Source: Minisyncoccota bacterium
Lineage (GTDB): Bacteria > Patescibacteriota > Minisyncoccia > Minisyncoccales > GWA2-38-27
Assembly (NCBI GenBank): GCA_028717605.1
Contig: JAQUNM010000014.1
Span: forward strand, 1-12,495
Length of the DNA: 12,495 nucleotides
Direction: 5' to 3'
In this document: positions 6,180 through 12,495 of the stretch, one piece after another
How positions within the stretch are numbered: the stretch's first letter is position 1
Layout of the letters: each line of letters begins with the position of its first letter
Notes under the pieces: model-generated
Told to the model about the DNA's origin: nothing
Databases searched by the model: none
Seen by the model: only the letters and a program-made list of their open reading frames with translations
Translations under genes and position numbers: made by a program

Positions 6180-7098
6180 TTTTTTCTAAAAATTTAGCCA
6201 AAGGTGGAAGTATTTGCTTCTTTCTTGAAGAAATACCTTGAAGAAAAAGATAAGACCCTTGGGTTTTATTTTTAAAAACCTTTTCCGCTATTTCTTTTTC
6301 TTTTTCTAATAAAAATAATTCTGTATTATTATTTATGATATCAATTAAGGCAAAAAAAATAAAATCAACCTTTCTTTGTTTTTTTAATTTTTCTAAATAT
6401 GGCTTAAAATCTCTATCTTTGGCCTTTTCTGTATTTAATAGCTCACAAACACCTATCCCAAACTTTATTTTGCCAGATTTAAATTCTTTATAATCTTTTT
6501 GTAATAACTCTAAGGTGGAGATATCTTTAATGTCTGATTTTATGTCCAATATTTTTTTCCCTAATTTTTGAGGGTTTTCTTTAGAAATATTGGTTAAAAT
6601 TTTTACTATTTTTTTATCTTCTAAAGTAGTAGTGGGTGAACAAAGATTTAAAGTATCTGATAATATTCCAGCTAACAAAAGCCCGGCTTGTTTTTTTGAT
6701 AAAATTATTTTTCTTTCTAAAAACATTTTAGCTAAAATACTACTAGTAGCTCCTAATGGTTCTGCTCTGTAAAAAATCGGTAAAAGAGTTTTTAATCCTG
6801 AAAGCTTATGGTGATCTAATACACCAACAATCTCTGCTTGTTCAACCCCAAAAATGGACTCATCATAACCTGAGTGATCTACTAAAAAAACTTTTTTGTT
6901 TTTAATATTTTTAACTAATTCTGGCTCTTTTACTTTAAAATATTTTAAAACGAATTTTGTCTCTTTATTTAATTCTGCTGTTTTTTTCGCTTCAACAAAA
7001 TCAAACATTTTTGTTTTTTCTAAATAATCTTTTAAAACAATAGAGCTAATTATTGAATCTACGTCTGGATTATTATGACCTATAATAAATATTTTCAT
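6172..7098 (-). CDS. ppaC: Manganese-dependent inorganic pyrophosphatase, family II (DHH)
   Basis: This is a 308-residue cytoplasmic enzyme that hydrolyses PPi to two phosphates. The DHH domain has GHNNPDVDS (H8, D12, D14), D74 in LVDHSGYD, the DHH triad itself (D95-H96-H97), and D148 in AGILSDTLNLCSPTTT, which together supply the metal ligands. The C-terminal DHHA2 domain ends with SRKKQILPPL (291-300), the substrate-binding signature of family II. These motifs and the length separate it from NrnA/RecJ-type DHH phosphodiesterases. No CBS domains are inserted, so adenine nucleotide regulation is not expected. It lies between greA and gltX with overlaps of 4 and 8 nt. Both neighbours work in processes that release PPi. 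Confidence 0.94.
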   Translation of the reverse strand: MKIFIIGHNNPDVDSIISSIVLKDYLEKTKMFDFVEAKKTAELNKETKFVLKYFKVKEPELVKNIKNKKVFLVDHSGYDESIFGVEQAEIVGVLDHHKLSGLKTLLPIFYRAEPLGATSSILAKMFLERKIILSKKQAGLLLAGILSDTLNLCSPTTTLEDKKIVKILTNISKENPQKLGKKILDIKSDIKDISTLELLQKDYKEFKSGKIKFGIGVCELLNTEKAKDRDFKPYLEKLKKQRKVDFIFFALIDIINNNTELFLLEKEKEIAEKVFKNKTQGSYLFLQGISSRKKQILPPLAKFLEKND

Positions 7099-7511
7099 AA
7101 TATATCTATAATTTTATATTTTTGAGATTGAAAAACCACCGAATCCCCTCTTTTTTTACCCAAAAAACACTGACCTAAAGGAGATTCTGCTGATATTTTC
7201 CAATTTAAAGGATCAGCTTCCAAAGAATCAACTATTTCTATTTTCTCTTTGTCTGTTTTAATAACAGAACCTATTTGAATGATATTCTTTGAAATATTCT
7301 CTGTTACTTTTGCGTTTTTGATTAAATTTTCTAATTTTAAAATTTTTCCCTCTAAAAAACCTTGAGCTTCTTTAACTTCATGATATTCGGAGTTTTCCTT
7401 TAGATCACCATATGCAGCAGCCCTTTTAATTCTCTCTTTTATTTCTTTTCTTTGTTTTTTTAATTCTTTTACTTCATTTTTAAGTTTTTCTAACCCTTTT
7501 TTAGTAATCAT
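7095..7511 (-). CDS. greA: Transcription elongation factor GreA, compact form
   Basis: GreA reaches through the RNA polymerase secondary channel and stimulates cleavage of backtracked RNA. The protein has 138 residues, against about 158 in most bacteria. Residues 1-70 form the antiparallel coiled coil, with the catalytic tip YGDLKENSEYHEVKEAQGF: D36 and E39 match the acidic pair of the E. coli protein (D41, E44). The FKBP-like C-terminal domain follows, with IGSVI, VDSLEADPLNWKISAESPLGQCFLGKKRGD (residues 94-123) and YKIIDIL. The shortening falls in the loops of the C-terminal domain and at the N-terminus. The ATG at 7509-7511 is followed by the family's T-x-x-G-L-E-K-L. It overlaps mrdA by 11 nt and ppaC by 4 nt. 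Confidence 0.95.
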   Translation of the reverse strand: MITKKGLEKLKNEVKELKKQRKEIKERIKRAAAYGDLKENSEYHEVKEAQGFLEGKILKLENLIKNAKVTENISKNIIQIGSVIKTDKEKIEIVDSLEADPLNWKISAESPLGQCFLGKKRGDSVVFQSQKYKIIDIL

Positions 7512-9393
7512 ATTCTTTAAAATACCATTCTAAGGTTTCTTTAGCAACTACTGAAGATGCTAATTGAAGACCTTGTACTTCCTCTATCAAAACGGTTAAG
7601 ACGATTTCTGGATTATCATAAGGAGCAAAAACAGTAATCCAATTATGATATAGATCATTTTTGGGGGTTTGAGCTGTTCCTGTTTTAGCTGCACAAGTAA
7701 CTGGTAAAGATTGTAAAATAGTAGCTGAGGCATTAGGAGCTCCTATTCCAGTTACTGCTTTTCTCATTCCTTGCCTAATAATTTCTATATTCTTTTCTAA
7801 AAATAAATCTTGCGATATTATTTCTGGCTTTATTTCTTTTATTATATTTTTATCTTGATCTGAAATGTTCTTTACAATTTTGGGAGAATAAAGAGTCCCT
7901 TTATTAGCTATTATAGAAAAAGAATTAACTACTTGCAAGGGGGTAATACCAATATCTCCTTGACCAATAGAAAGATTATAGGTGTCTCCTGTCCACCAAT
8001 TCTCTTTTTTGACTTCTTGTTTCCATTCAGGATAAGGAATAAATCCTTGCTGTTCTCCTGGCAGATCAATGTTGGTTTTTTTTGACCAACCAAAATACTC
8101 AAGATATTCTTTTATTTTATTAACGCCTAATCCTTTTTGCTGCTCATAGCCACCACCTATTGTATAAAAATAGACATTACATGATTCAGCAATAGCTTTT
8201 TGAATATCTGTTAAGCCATGGACTCTTAAATCTCTAAAAGTATAAGTTATCTCAGGATTATACTGATGAGAAATATTTATTTGTCCCTTACAATCAATTT
8301 TTTTCTCTGACGAAATAATGTTCTCTTGTAGAGCAGCTAAACCGGTTAAAGGTTTAATAGTAGAGCCTACTGCATAAAGACCACTAATTGCTCGATTAAA
8401 AAGAGGTTTTTGAGGATCTTGTAAAACTTGTTGAATCATTTTTTGATTATTATCTGAAAAAAAATTATTATTAAATCCCGGTAAACTAACTAAGGCTAAT
8501 ATTCCTCCTGTTCTAGGATCAATAGCTATAGCTGATGCTTTAACTGATCCAACTTGATTCATTGTTTTCTCTAATTCAGTATATAATTTAACTTGTAATT
8601 CAGCGTCTATCCATAACTCTAAATTATAGCCTGGTTGAGAGTCAGAAACTTTTTTTTCAGACAAAATGTTCCCTAAACTATCCCTTTCTATTAAAACTTT
8701 TCCAGGTATTTTTTTTAAATAATTATCATAATACTTTTCTATCCCCATTTTTCCTACATAATCTTGTAAAGAATATTCTGGTAAAACCGCTAATTCTTGT
8801 TGACTTATCTTGCCAATATATCCTATTATGTGAGAAAAAATTTCAGGATCTTTGTATTCTCTAATTAAAGATTGCTCATAATAAACAAAAGGAAAATTAA
8901 AAGATTCAATTAAAATCAAAGTTTCAATATCAATATTTTCTATTAAAAAAAGACTATCTGAATCAATATCTTGCTTTAATATGTCGGCTAATGTTTTTAA
9001 ATCTTTCTTTGAAGTTTTTTCTGTTTCAATATAAAGATTAAATATCACCTTATTAGAAACTAATTGATTGCCCGAATTATCGTAAATCACTCCCCTGCTA
9101 GCTGTTAAATAATTAGTAATGTATTGATTTTGGTTAGCTAAAACCTTAAAATCATCGTTTCTAATAATTTGATAGTAAAAAGAACTTACAAAAAGAAAAA
9201 TAATAAAAAGAGAGAAAAAGGAAAATAAAGCCAAGAATTTGTTACGAGAAAGCTGAATTTCTCTTCTCTGATTAGAAATCCCCATTTCTTCTTCTTTTTT
9301 TTGAGCCAAAGTATCCAAAAAAATTTCATTTGGCTCTAATGTTTTTGGGGTTTTCTTTATTTTAAATTTTTTCGATAAACGGGATTCGAACAT
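7501..9393 (-). CDS. mrdA: Penicillin-binding protein 2 (class B, cell elongation)
   Basis: This 630-residue peptidoglycan transpeptidase works with RodA and the MreB-MreC-MreD system to build the side wall. A basic cytoplasmic tail of about 50 residues precedes a single membrane helix (about 53-77). The dimerisation domain begins near ASRGVIYDNSG (98-108) and contains YVGKMGIEKYYD. The transpeptidase domain has the nucleophile S344 in S-T-I-K, S404-C-N406, and K570-T-G572 (AAKTGTAQ), so all three catalytic motifs are intact. The context directly after mreC and mreD supports PBP2 rather than the division protein PBP3/FtsI. The ATG at 9393 lies within mreD, giving an unusually long 32-nt overlap. 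rodA is not in the window. Confidence 0.95.
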   Translation of the reverse strand: MFESRLSKKFKIKKTPKTLEPNEIFLDTLAQKKEEEMGISNQRREIQLSRNKFLALFSFFSLFIIFLFVSSFYYQIIRNDDFKVLANQNQYITNYLTASRGVIYDNSGNQLVSNKVIFNLYIETEKTSKKDLKTLADILKQDIDSDSLFLIENIDIETLILIESFNFPFVYYEQSLIREYKDPEIFSHIIGYIGKISQQELAVLPEYSLQDYVGKMGIEKYYDNYLKKIPGKVLIERDSLGNILSEKKVSDSQPGYNLELWIDAELQVKLYTELEKTMNQVGSVKASAIAIDPRTGGILALVSLPGFNNNFFSDNNQKMIQQVLQDPQKPLFNRAISGLYAVGSTIKPLTGLAALQENIISSEKKIDCKGQINISHQYNPEITYTFRDLRVHGLTDIQKAIAESCNVYFYTIGGGYEQQKGLGVNKIKEYLEYFGWSKKTNIDLPGEQQGFIPYPEWKQEVKKENWWTGDTYNLSIGQGDIGITPLQVVNSFSIIANKGTLYSPKIVKNISDQDKNIIKEIKPEIISQDLFLEKNIEIIRQGMRKAVTGIGAPNASATILQSLPVTCAAKTGTAQTPKNDLYHNWITVFAPYDNPEIVLTVLIEEVQGLQLASSVVAKETLEWYFKEYDY

Positions 9394-9652
9394 GTTTTAT
9401 TATAAAATTTTTTATTAATAATGTTAAAACTATTAAAATTAAAACATTAAAACCAATAAATTTATCAGAAAAAATATCAAGAAAAAAACCACCTATTAAA
9501 GCATTAAAAAAAGCTAGATTATTCTCTCTTTTTTCTATAAAACTCCATATAATAACTATTAAAAAAACTAGATTAAACCTATCAGCTAAAAAGCTTACTT
9601 GAAAGATAGTTAAAAAATAAAAAAATAATAGACTAATAAAATACTTAATCAT
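9362..9652 (-). CDS. mreD: MreD-like rod-shape membrane protein, short
   Basis: This is a 96-residue, very hydrophobic protein. Three or four membrane segments are visible, at about 3-22, 27-40, 46-61 and 65-86. The stretch FNALIGGFFLDIFSDKFIGFN is MreD-like (family: G...D......G.n). MreD binds MreC and links the elongation complex to the membrane. E. coli MreD has 162 residues and usually more membrane passes, so this is a reduced version. The assignment rests on position between mreC and mrdA as well as sequence, because MreD is poorly conserved. It overlaps mreC by 8 nt and mrdA by 32 nt. No Shine-Dalgarno is present, so translation is probably coupled to mreC. Confidence 0.8.
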   Translation of the reverse strand: MIKYFISLLFFYFLTIFQVSFLADRFNLVFLIVIIWSFIEKRENNLAFFNALIGGFFLDIFSDKFIGFNVLILIVLTLLIKNFIIKHVRIPFIEKI

Positions 9653-10370
9653 TGATTATAAATAAATAATTTAATGAACCTATATCAAAATCAGGCTCAA
9701 TATTAATAGTTAAAAAAGGCTCAACGTCTTTTTTAATTACCTGAGAAACCTTTCCTACTAAAAATTTTCCACTAGTTATAATATCTCCTTTTTCTACTTC
9801 TTTTTCAACAGAAACAAAGTTTAAGTTTTTACCTGACACTAACCCAGTAATATTTTTTTCTAAAATTTCTCCCTCAAAACTACTTTCTTGATGAGTTATC
9901 ATCATTATTTTAGCCTGATTATCAAAAACTTCAATTATTTTCCCTACTAATACTTTTTCTTGAGTAATAACTAGTAAATTTTCTTTTATTCCTTGTTTTT
10001 TACCTTGATTTATTAATAAAAAATCGTTTTGTTTAGAGATTACTCTAACCAAACTTAATTGAAACTCTTTTTCTAGTCCTATTTTAAAAGCATCTTTTAA
10101 AGTTTGATTTTCTTTTTCTAATTCTTTTAAAAAAATATTTTCTATTTTCAATTCTCGGTTTTCTTTTTCCAAGATTTCCATTCTTTCTTTAAATGAACTA
10201 ATTTTAATTATTGTTCTTGAATAGGAAAAAAAACCCTGACCTTTTTGCCAAAAATAATTTTGTATTGGTGAAGAAATATTATAAAAAAAAGATTTTGTTT
10301 GTTTTTGAAAAAAATTTAAAAATAAAAAACAAAATAAAATAATTATTAAAACCTTATTAGAAGTTTTCAT
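9645..10370 (-). CDS. mreC: Rod-shape-determining protein MreC
   Basis: MreC activates PBP2-RodA and scaffolds the elongation complex outside the membrane. The 241 residues hold a membrane anchor (about 6-22), a coiled coil (about 58-95, rich in E, K and L), and the beta-barrel pair. LLINQGKKQGIKENLLVI (118-135) matches the family's IDKG...GV..G..V pattern, and GDIITSG (195-201) matches the GD.v.TSG motif. The family's glycine- and proline-rich segment after TSG is missing, so the second barrel is compact. mreB is not upstream as in most bacteria; the rRNA operon is. The gene has its own promoter 6 nt before the ATG and heads the chain that runs to 4342. Confidence 0.92.
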   Translation of the reverse strand: MKTSNKVLIIILFCFLFLNFFQKQTKSFFYNISSPIQNYFWQKGQGFFSYSRTIIKISSFKERMEILEKENRELKIENIFLKELEKENQTLKDAFKIGLEKEFQLSLVRVISKQNDFLLINQGKKQGIKENLLVITQEKVLVGKIIEVFDNQAKIMMITHQESSFEGEILEKNITGLVSGKNLNFVSVEKEVEKGDIITSGKFLVGKVSQVIKKDVEPFLTINIEPDFDIGSLNYLFIIND

Positions 10371-10376
10371 GATTGT

Positions 10377-10405
10377 ATTATAGCTTAAAATAAAAGCCCT
10401 GTAAA
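10377..10405 (-). promoter_or_regulatory. mreC operon promoter, predicted leaderless
   Basis: On the - strand there is TTTACA (10405-10400, 5 of 6), a 17-nt spacer, and a perfect TATAAT (10382-10377). Only ACAATC separates the -10 from the ATG at 10370, so the transcript should start at or next to the A of the start codon. The -35 lies in the loop and first stem base of the rRNA terminator. Confidence 0.75.
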
Positions 10406-10413
10406 AGGGCTTT
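10384..10413 (-). terminator. Intrinsic terminator of the rRNA operon
   Basis: On the - strand the hairpin is AAAGCCCT-TTTAC-AGGGCTTT, 8 perfect base pairs with a 5-nt loop, followed by TATTTT, which makes a good U-tract. It begins 13 nt after the 3' end of the 5S rRNA. It is almost symmetrical, but the + strand side has no transcript to end. Confidence 0.85.
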
Positions 10414-10425
10414 CAAATTATAGAC

Positions 10426-10540
10426 ATTATAGGGAAGCTACCTACTTTTGCGCAAAGCGCTATCATCGGCCTCGAAAGATTTCACTTCCGTGTTCGGAAT
10501 GGGAACGGGTGGAGCACTTTCAGCATAGCTTCCTTATAAT
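10426..10540 (-). rRNA. rrf: 5S ribosomal RNA
   Basis: The - strand carries the 5S core CCCATTCCGAACACGGAAGT (consensus CCCAUGCCGAACUCAGAAGU) and ends with GCGCAAAAGTAGGTAG. The terminal helix pairs ATTATA-x-GGAAGCTA (10540-10526) with TAGCTTCC-x-TATAAT (10440-10426), 14 pairs with one mismatch. This fixes the ends to within a few bases and gives a length near 115 nt. It follows the 23S gene, in the usual order. Confidence 0.93.
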
Positions 10541-10593
10541 ACCTACAATTTATCAACTATCAACCAAGCTCTTGTCTTATTAAGAAACAGAAA
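10541..10593 (-). other. 23S-5S internal transcribed spacer
   Basis: This is about 53 nt of AT-rich spacer between the two rRNAs. I see no tRNA in it. The exact ends depend on processing and are uncertain by some 5 nt on either side. Confidence 0.7.
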
Positions 10594-12495
10594 AAATAAA
10601 GTTGCGTAGACTTATTAGTACTGCTCAGCTAAAGACATTACTGTCCTTACACTTGCAGCCTATCAAACTCATAATCTTTGAGAAGTCTATAAATCCTAAT
10701 CTTGGGACGGGTTTCGTGCTTATATGCTTTCAGCGCTTATCCCTTCCTAACTTAGCTACCCAGCAATGCTTTTGGCAAAACAGCTGGTACACCAGAGGTT
10801 AGTTCCTCACGGTCCTCTCGTACTAATGAGAAGTTCCCTCAAGATTTAACGCCTGCGGTAGATAAGGACCAACCTGTCTCACGACGGTCTGAACCCAGCT
10901 CACGTAACGCTTTAATTGGCGAACAGCCAAACCCTTGGGAGCTTCTCCACCCCCAGGATGCGCTGAGCCGACATCGAGGTGCCGAACAGAGCCGTTGATA
11001 TGGACTCGCGGGCTCTACTAGCCTGTTATCCCCAGAGTAAGTTTTGACTGATGATCTCTGGATTTTCTATTAAAATCCATCGGTTCACTAAGTTCTGGTT
11101 TCCCAACTGCGCGGAATATCCTCCTTGCAGTAAAGCTGGCATATGGCTTTACCCTATCACTCCGATTTCCATCCGGAGTTAGCCAACCTTTAAACGCCTC
11201 CATTACTTTTTAGGAGGCAAGGGCCCCACTTGAACTACCTGTCAAGTACTGTTATCTTGCTGATACAAAAATTAGAATTAAGGCCTTAAAAGAGTGGTGT
11301 TTCATTGACGACTCCATTCTACCCGAAAGTAAAATTTCAAAGTCTACCACCTACGCTACGCATTCAAAACCAAAACCCAATACTAAACTATAGTAAACCT
11401 TCTGGGGTCTTTCTGTCTAGCCGCAGGTAACCGGCATCTTCACCGGTACTGCATTTTCACCGAGCAACTCCTGGAGACAGTCCCCTAGTCGTTAAGCCTT
11501 TCATGCGGGCCGGAACTTACCCGGCAAGGGAATACGCTACCTTTGGACAGTTATAGTTACTGCCGACGTTCACTGGCGCTTCGAGTCGTCAGCTATTACT
11601 CCGAAGAATAATAACCGCAACTGTTAACGTTCCAGCACTGGTCAGGCCTCAACCCCTATACATCCTCTTACGAGTTAGCAGGGATCTGTGTTTTTGGTAA
11701 ACAGTCGCCAGGGGAACTTTCGCTGCGCCCTAATTTCTTAGGGAAGGCATATTGCGAACTTACGCCTGCTTTTTTGCCGAGTTCCTTCAGGAGCTTTCAC
11801 TCGTTCACCTTAGTACTCTTACACTAACCCACCTGTGTCGGTTTTCGGTACGGATAGTTATACAATAAATTTAAAAAGTTTTTCTAGGAAGCTTGCTCAT
11901 CTAAATTTATTAAGCCAAAGCCTAATATTTTGCTATTCCTTGAAAAATCTCAGAATAGCAACAGAAATCCAATAATCTGCCTAGACTACTAAACTCCGTC
12001 ACAATTTAAAATTATATAACTAGGGCCGGAATATTAACCGGCTGTCCATCGGGTTCGCTTTTCAGCTACCCCTTAGGTCCGCCTAACCCTTAGATGATTG
12101 TCATTGCTAAGGAAACCTTAGGTTTTCGGTGTGCAGGGCTTTCACCTGCATTGTGGTTACTCGTGCCAACATTCTCACTTCTTAACACTCCACTAAACTT
12201 TACAATTTAGCTTCATTGCATTAAGAACGCTCCCCTACCCAAAACATTAAAAATGTTTTGCCTTATCTTCGGTATTAAACTTAGCCCCGTAAATTTGCGG
12301 CGCAAAATTCCTTAGCTAGTAAGCTATTACGCATTTTTTAAAGGATAGCTGCTTCTAAGCTAACCTCCGAGCTATCAAAGGAAATTTTACTTCCTTGATT
12401 TGCACTTAGTTTAATTTAGGGACCTTAGATTAAGGTCTGGGCTGTTTCCCTTTTGACCATGGAGCTTAGCCCCCACAGTCTGACTGCTGGTTATT
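10594..12495 (-). rRNA. rrl: 23S ribosomal RNA, 3' two thirds (cut by the window edge)
   Basis: The - strand matches 23S rRNA over about 1.9 kb, from roughly E. coli position 950 to the 3' end. Landmarks are the sarcin-ricin loop AGTACGAGAGGACC (about 10811-10824), the peptidyl transferase centre GGGGATAACAGGC (about 11022-11034), the A-loop region, GTCGTGAGACAG, and helix 69 GTAACTATAAC. The last conserved block before the 3' end is AGTACTAATAAG. Paired changes support a functional molecule: the 2056/2612 pair is A-U instead of G-C, and the helix 93 base GAAC/GUUC is GACC/GGUU. I see no intron or homing endonuclease insertion in this part. The short open frames within it are not genes. The 5' end lies beyond the window. 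Confidence 0.96.

Noticed and set aside
6590..6772. Open frame on the + strand inside the pyrophosphatase gene
   Set aside because: It is opposite the conserved metal-binding region of the pyrophosphatase and is short, so it is best explained as a shadow.
4929..7737. A shared A-P-N stretch in GltX (about 410-413) and PBP2 (about 552-555), as copies of one inserted element
   Set aside because: The similarity covers only a few codons, the flanking DNA differs, and there is no palindrome in either copy.
10602..11203. Short open frames on either strand within the 23S rRNA
   Set aside because: The DNA here is clearly rRNA, with the sarcin-ricin and peptidyl transferase landmarks, and the frames have no protein-like features.
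10594..12495. An intron or large insertion in the 23S rRNA, as often found in CPR rRNA genes
   Set aside because: The conserved blocks follow each other at near-normal spacing across the visible part. Insertions in the unseen 5' third cannot be judged.

Overview
The window looks like part of a streamlined, AT-rich genome of a Patescibacteria/CPR bacterium, most likely Parcubacteria-like. This is an inference from the low GC of the protein genes, the near absence of intergenic DNA, the chains of overlapping genes, compact versions of GreA, MreC and MreD, and several short proteins that resemble ones I recall from that group. UGA is used as a stop (the bL9 gene ends in TGA) and does not occur inside any gene, so the code is the standard bacterial one and not the recoded Gracilibacteria code.

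Layout. At the left edge, on the + strand, lie the end of rplI (ribosomal protein bL9) and pyrG (CTP synthase), overlapping by 4 nt. The 3' end of pyrG converges on and overlaps rpmA (bL27, - strand). Divergent from rpmA is a + strand set: a 49-codon membrane mini-protein (2250-2399), uppS, and a conserved hypothetical protein. The last of these runs 68 nt into the 3' end of a convergent Xer-type tyrosine recombinase gene.

Everything from 3326 to the right edge is on the - strand. Read in the direction of transcription it starts with the 3' two thirds of a 23S rRNA and a 5S rRNA, closed by an intrinsic terminator. Then comes an unbroken chain of overlapping genes: mreC, mreD, mrdA (PBP2), greA, a family II inorganic pyrophosphatase, gltX, and a small exported protein. 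A second terminator-like hairpin and the xerC promoter follow.

How the genes work together. mreC, mreD and mrdA build the cell-elongation machinery, and uppS makes the undecaprenyl carrier needed for the same cell wall. greA, gltX, rpmA, rplI and the rRNAs serve transcription and translation. The pyrophosphatase removes the PPi released by GltX and RNA polymerase, and pyrG supplies CTP.

The most unusual signals are regulatory. The two best promoters behind terminators (mreC and xerC) have their -35 hexamer in the loop of the preceding terminator hairpin. The mreC and rpmA promoters sit so close to their ATG that the mRNAs should be leaderless or nearly so. None of the start codons visible in the window has a recognisable Shine-Dalgarno sequence. 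The CTP synthase also carries changes in the loop that forms the CTP feedback pocket in the E. coli enzyme. I found no CRISPR array, transposase, tRNA or obvious novel defence system.
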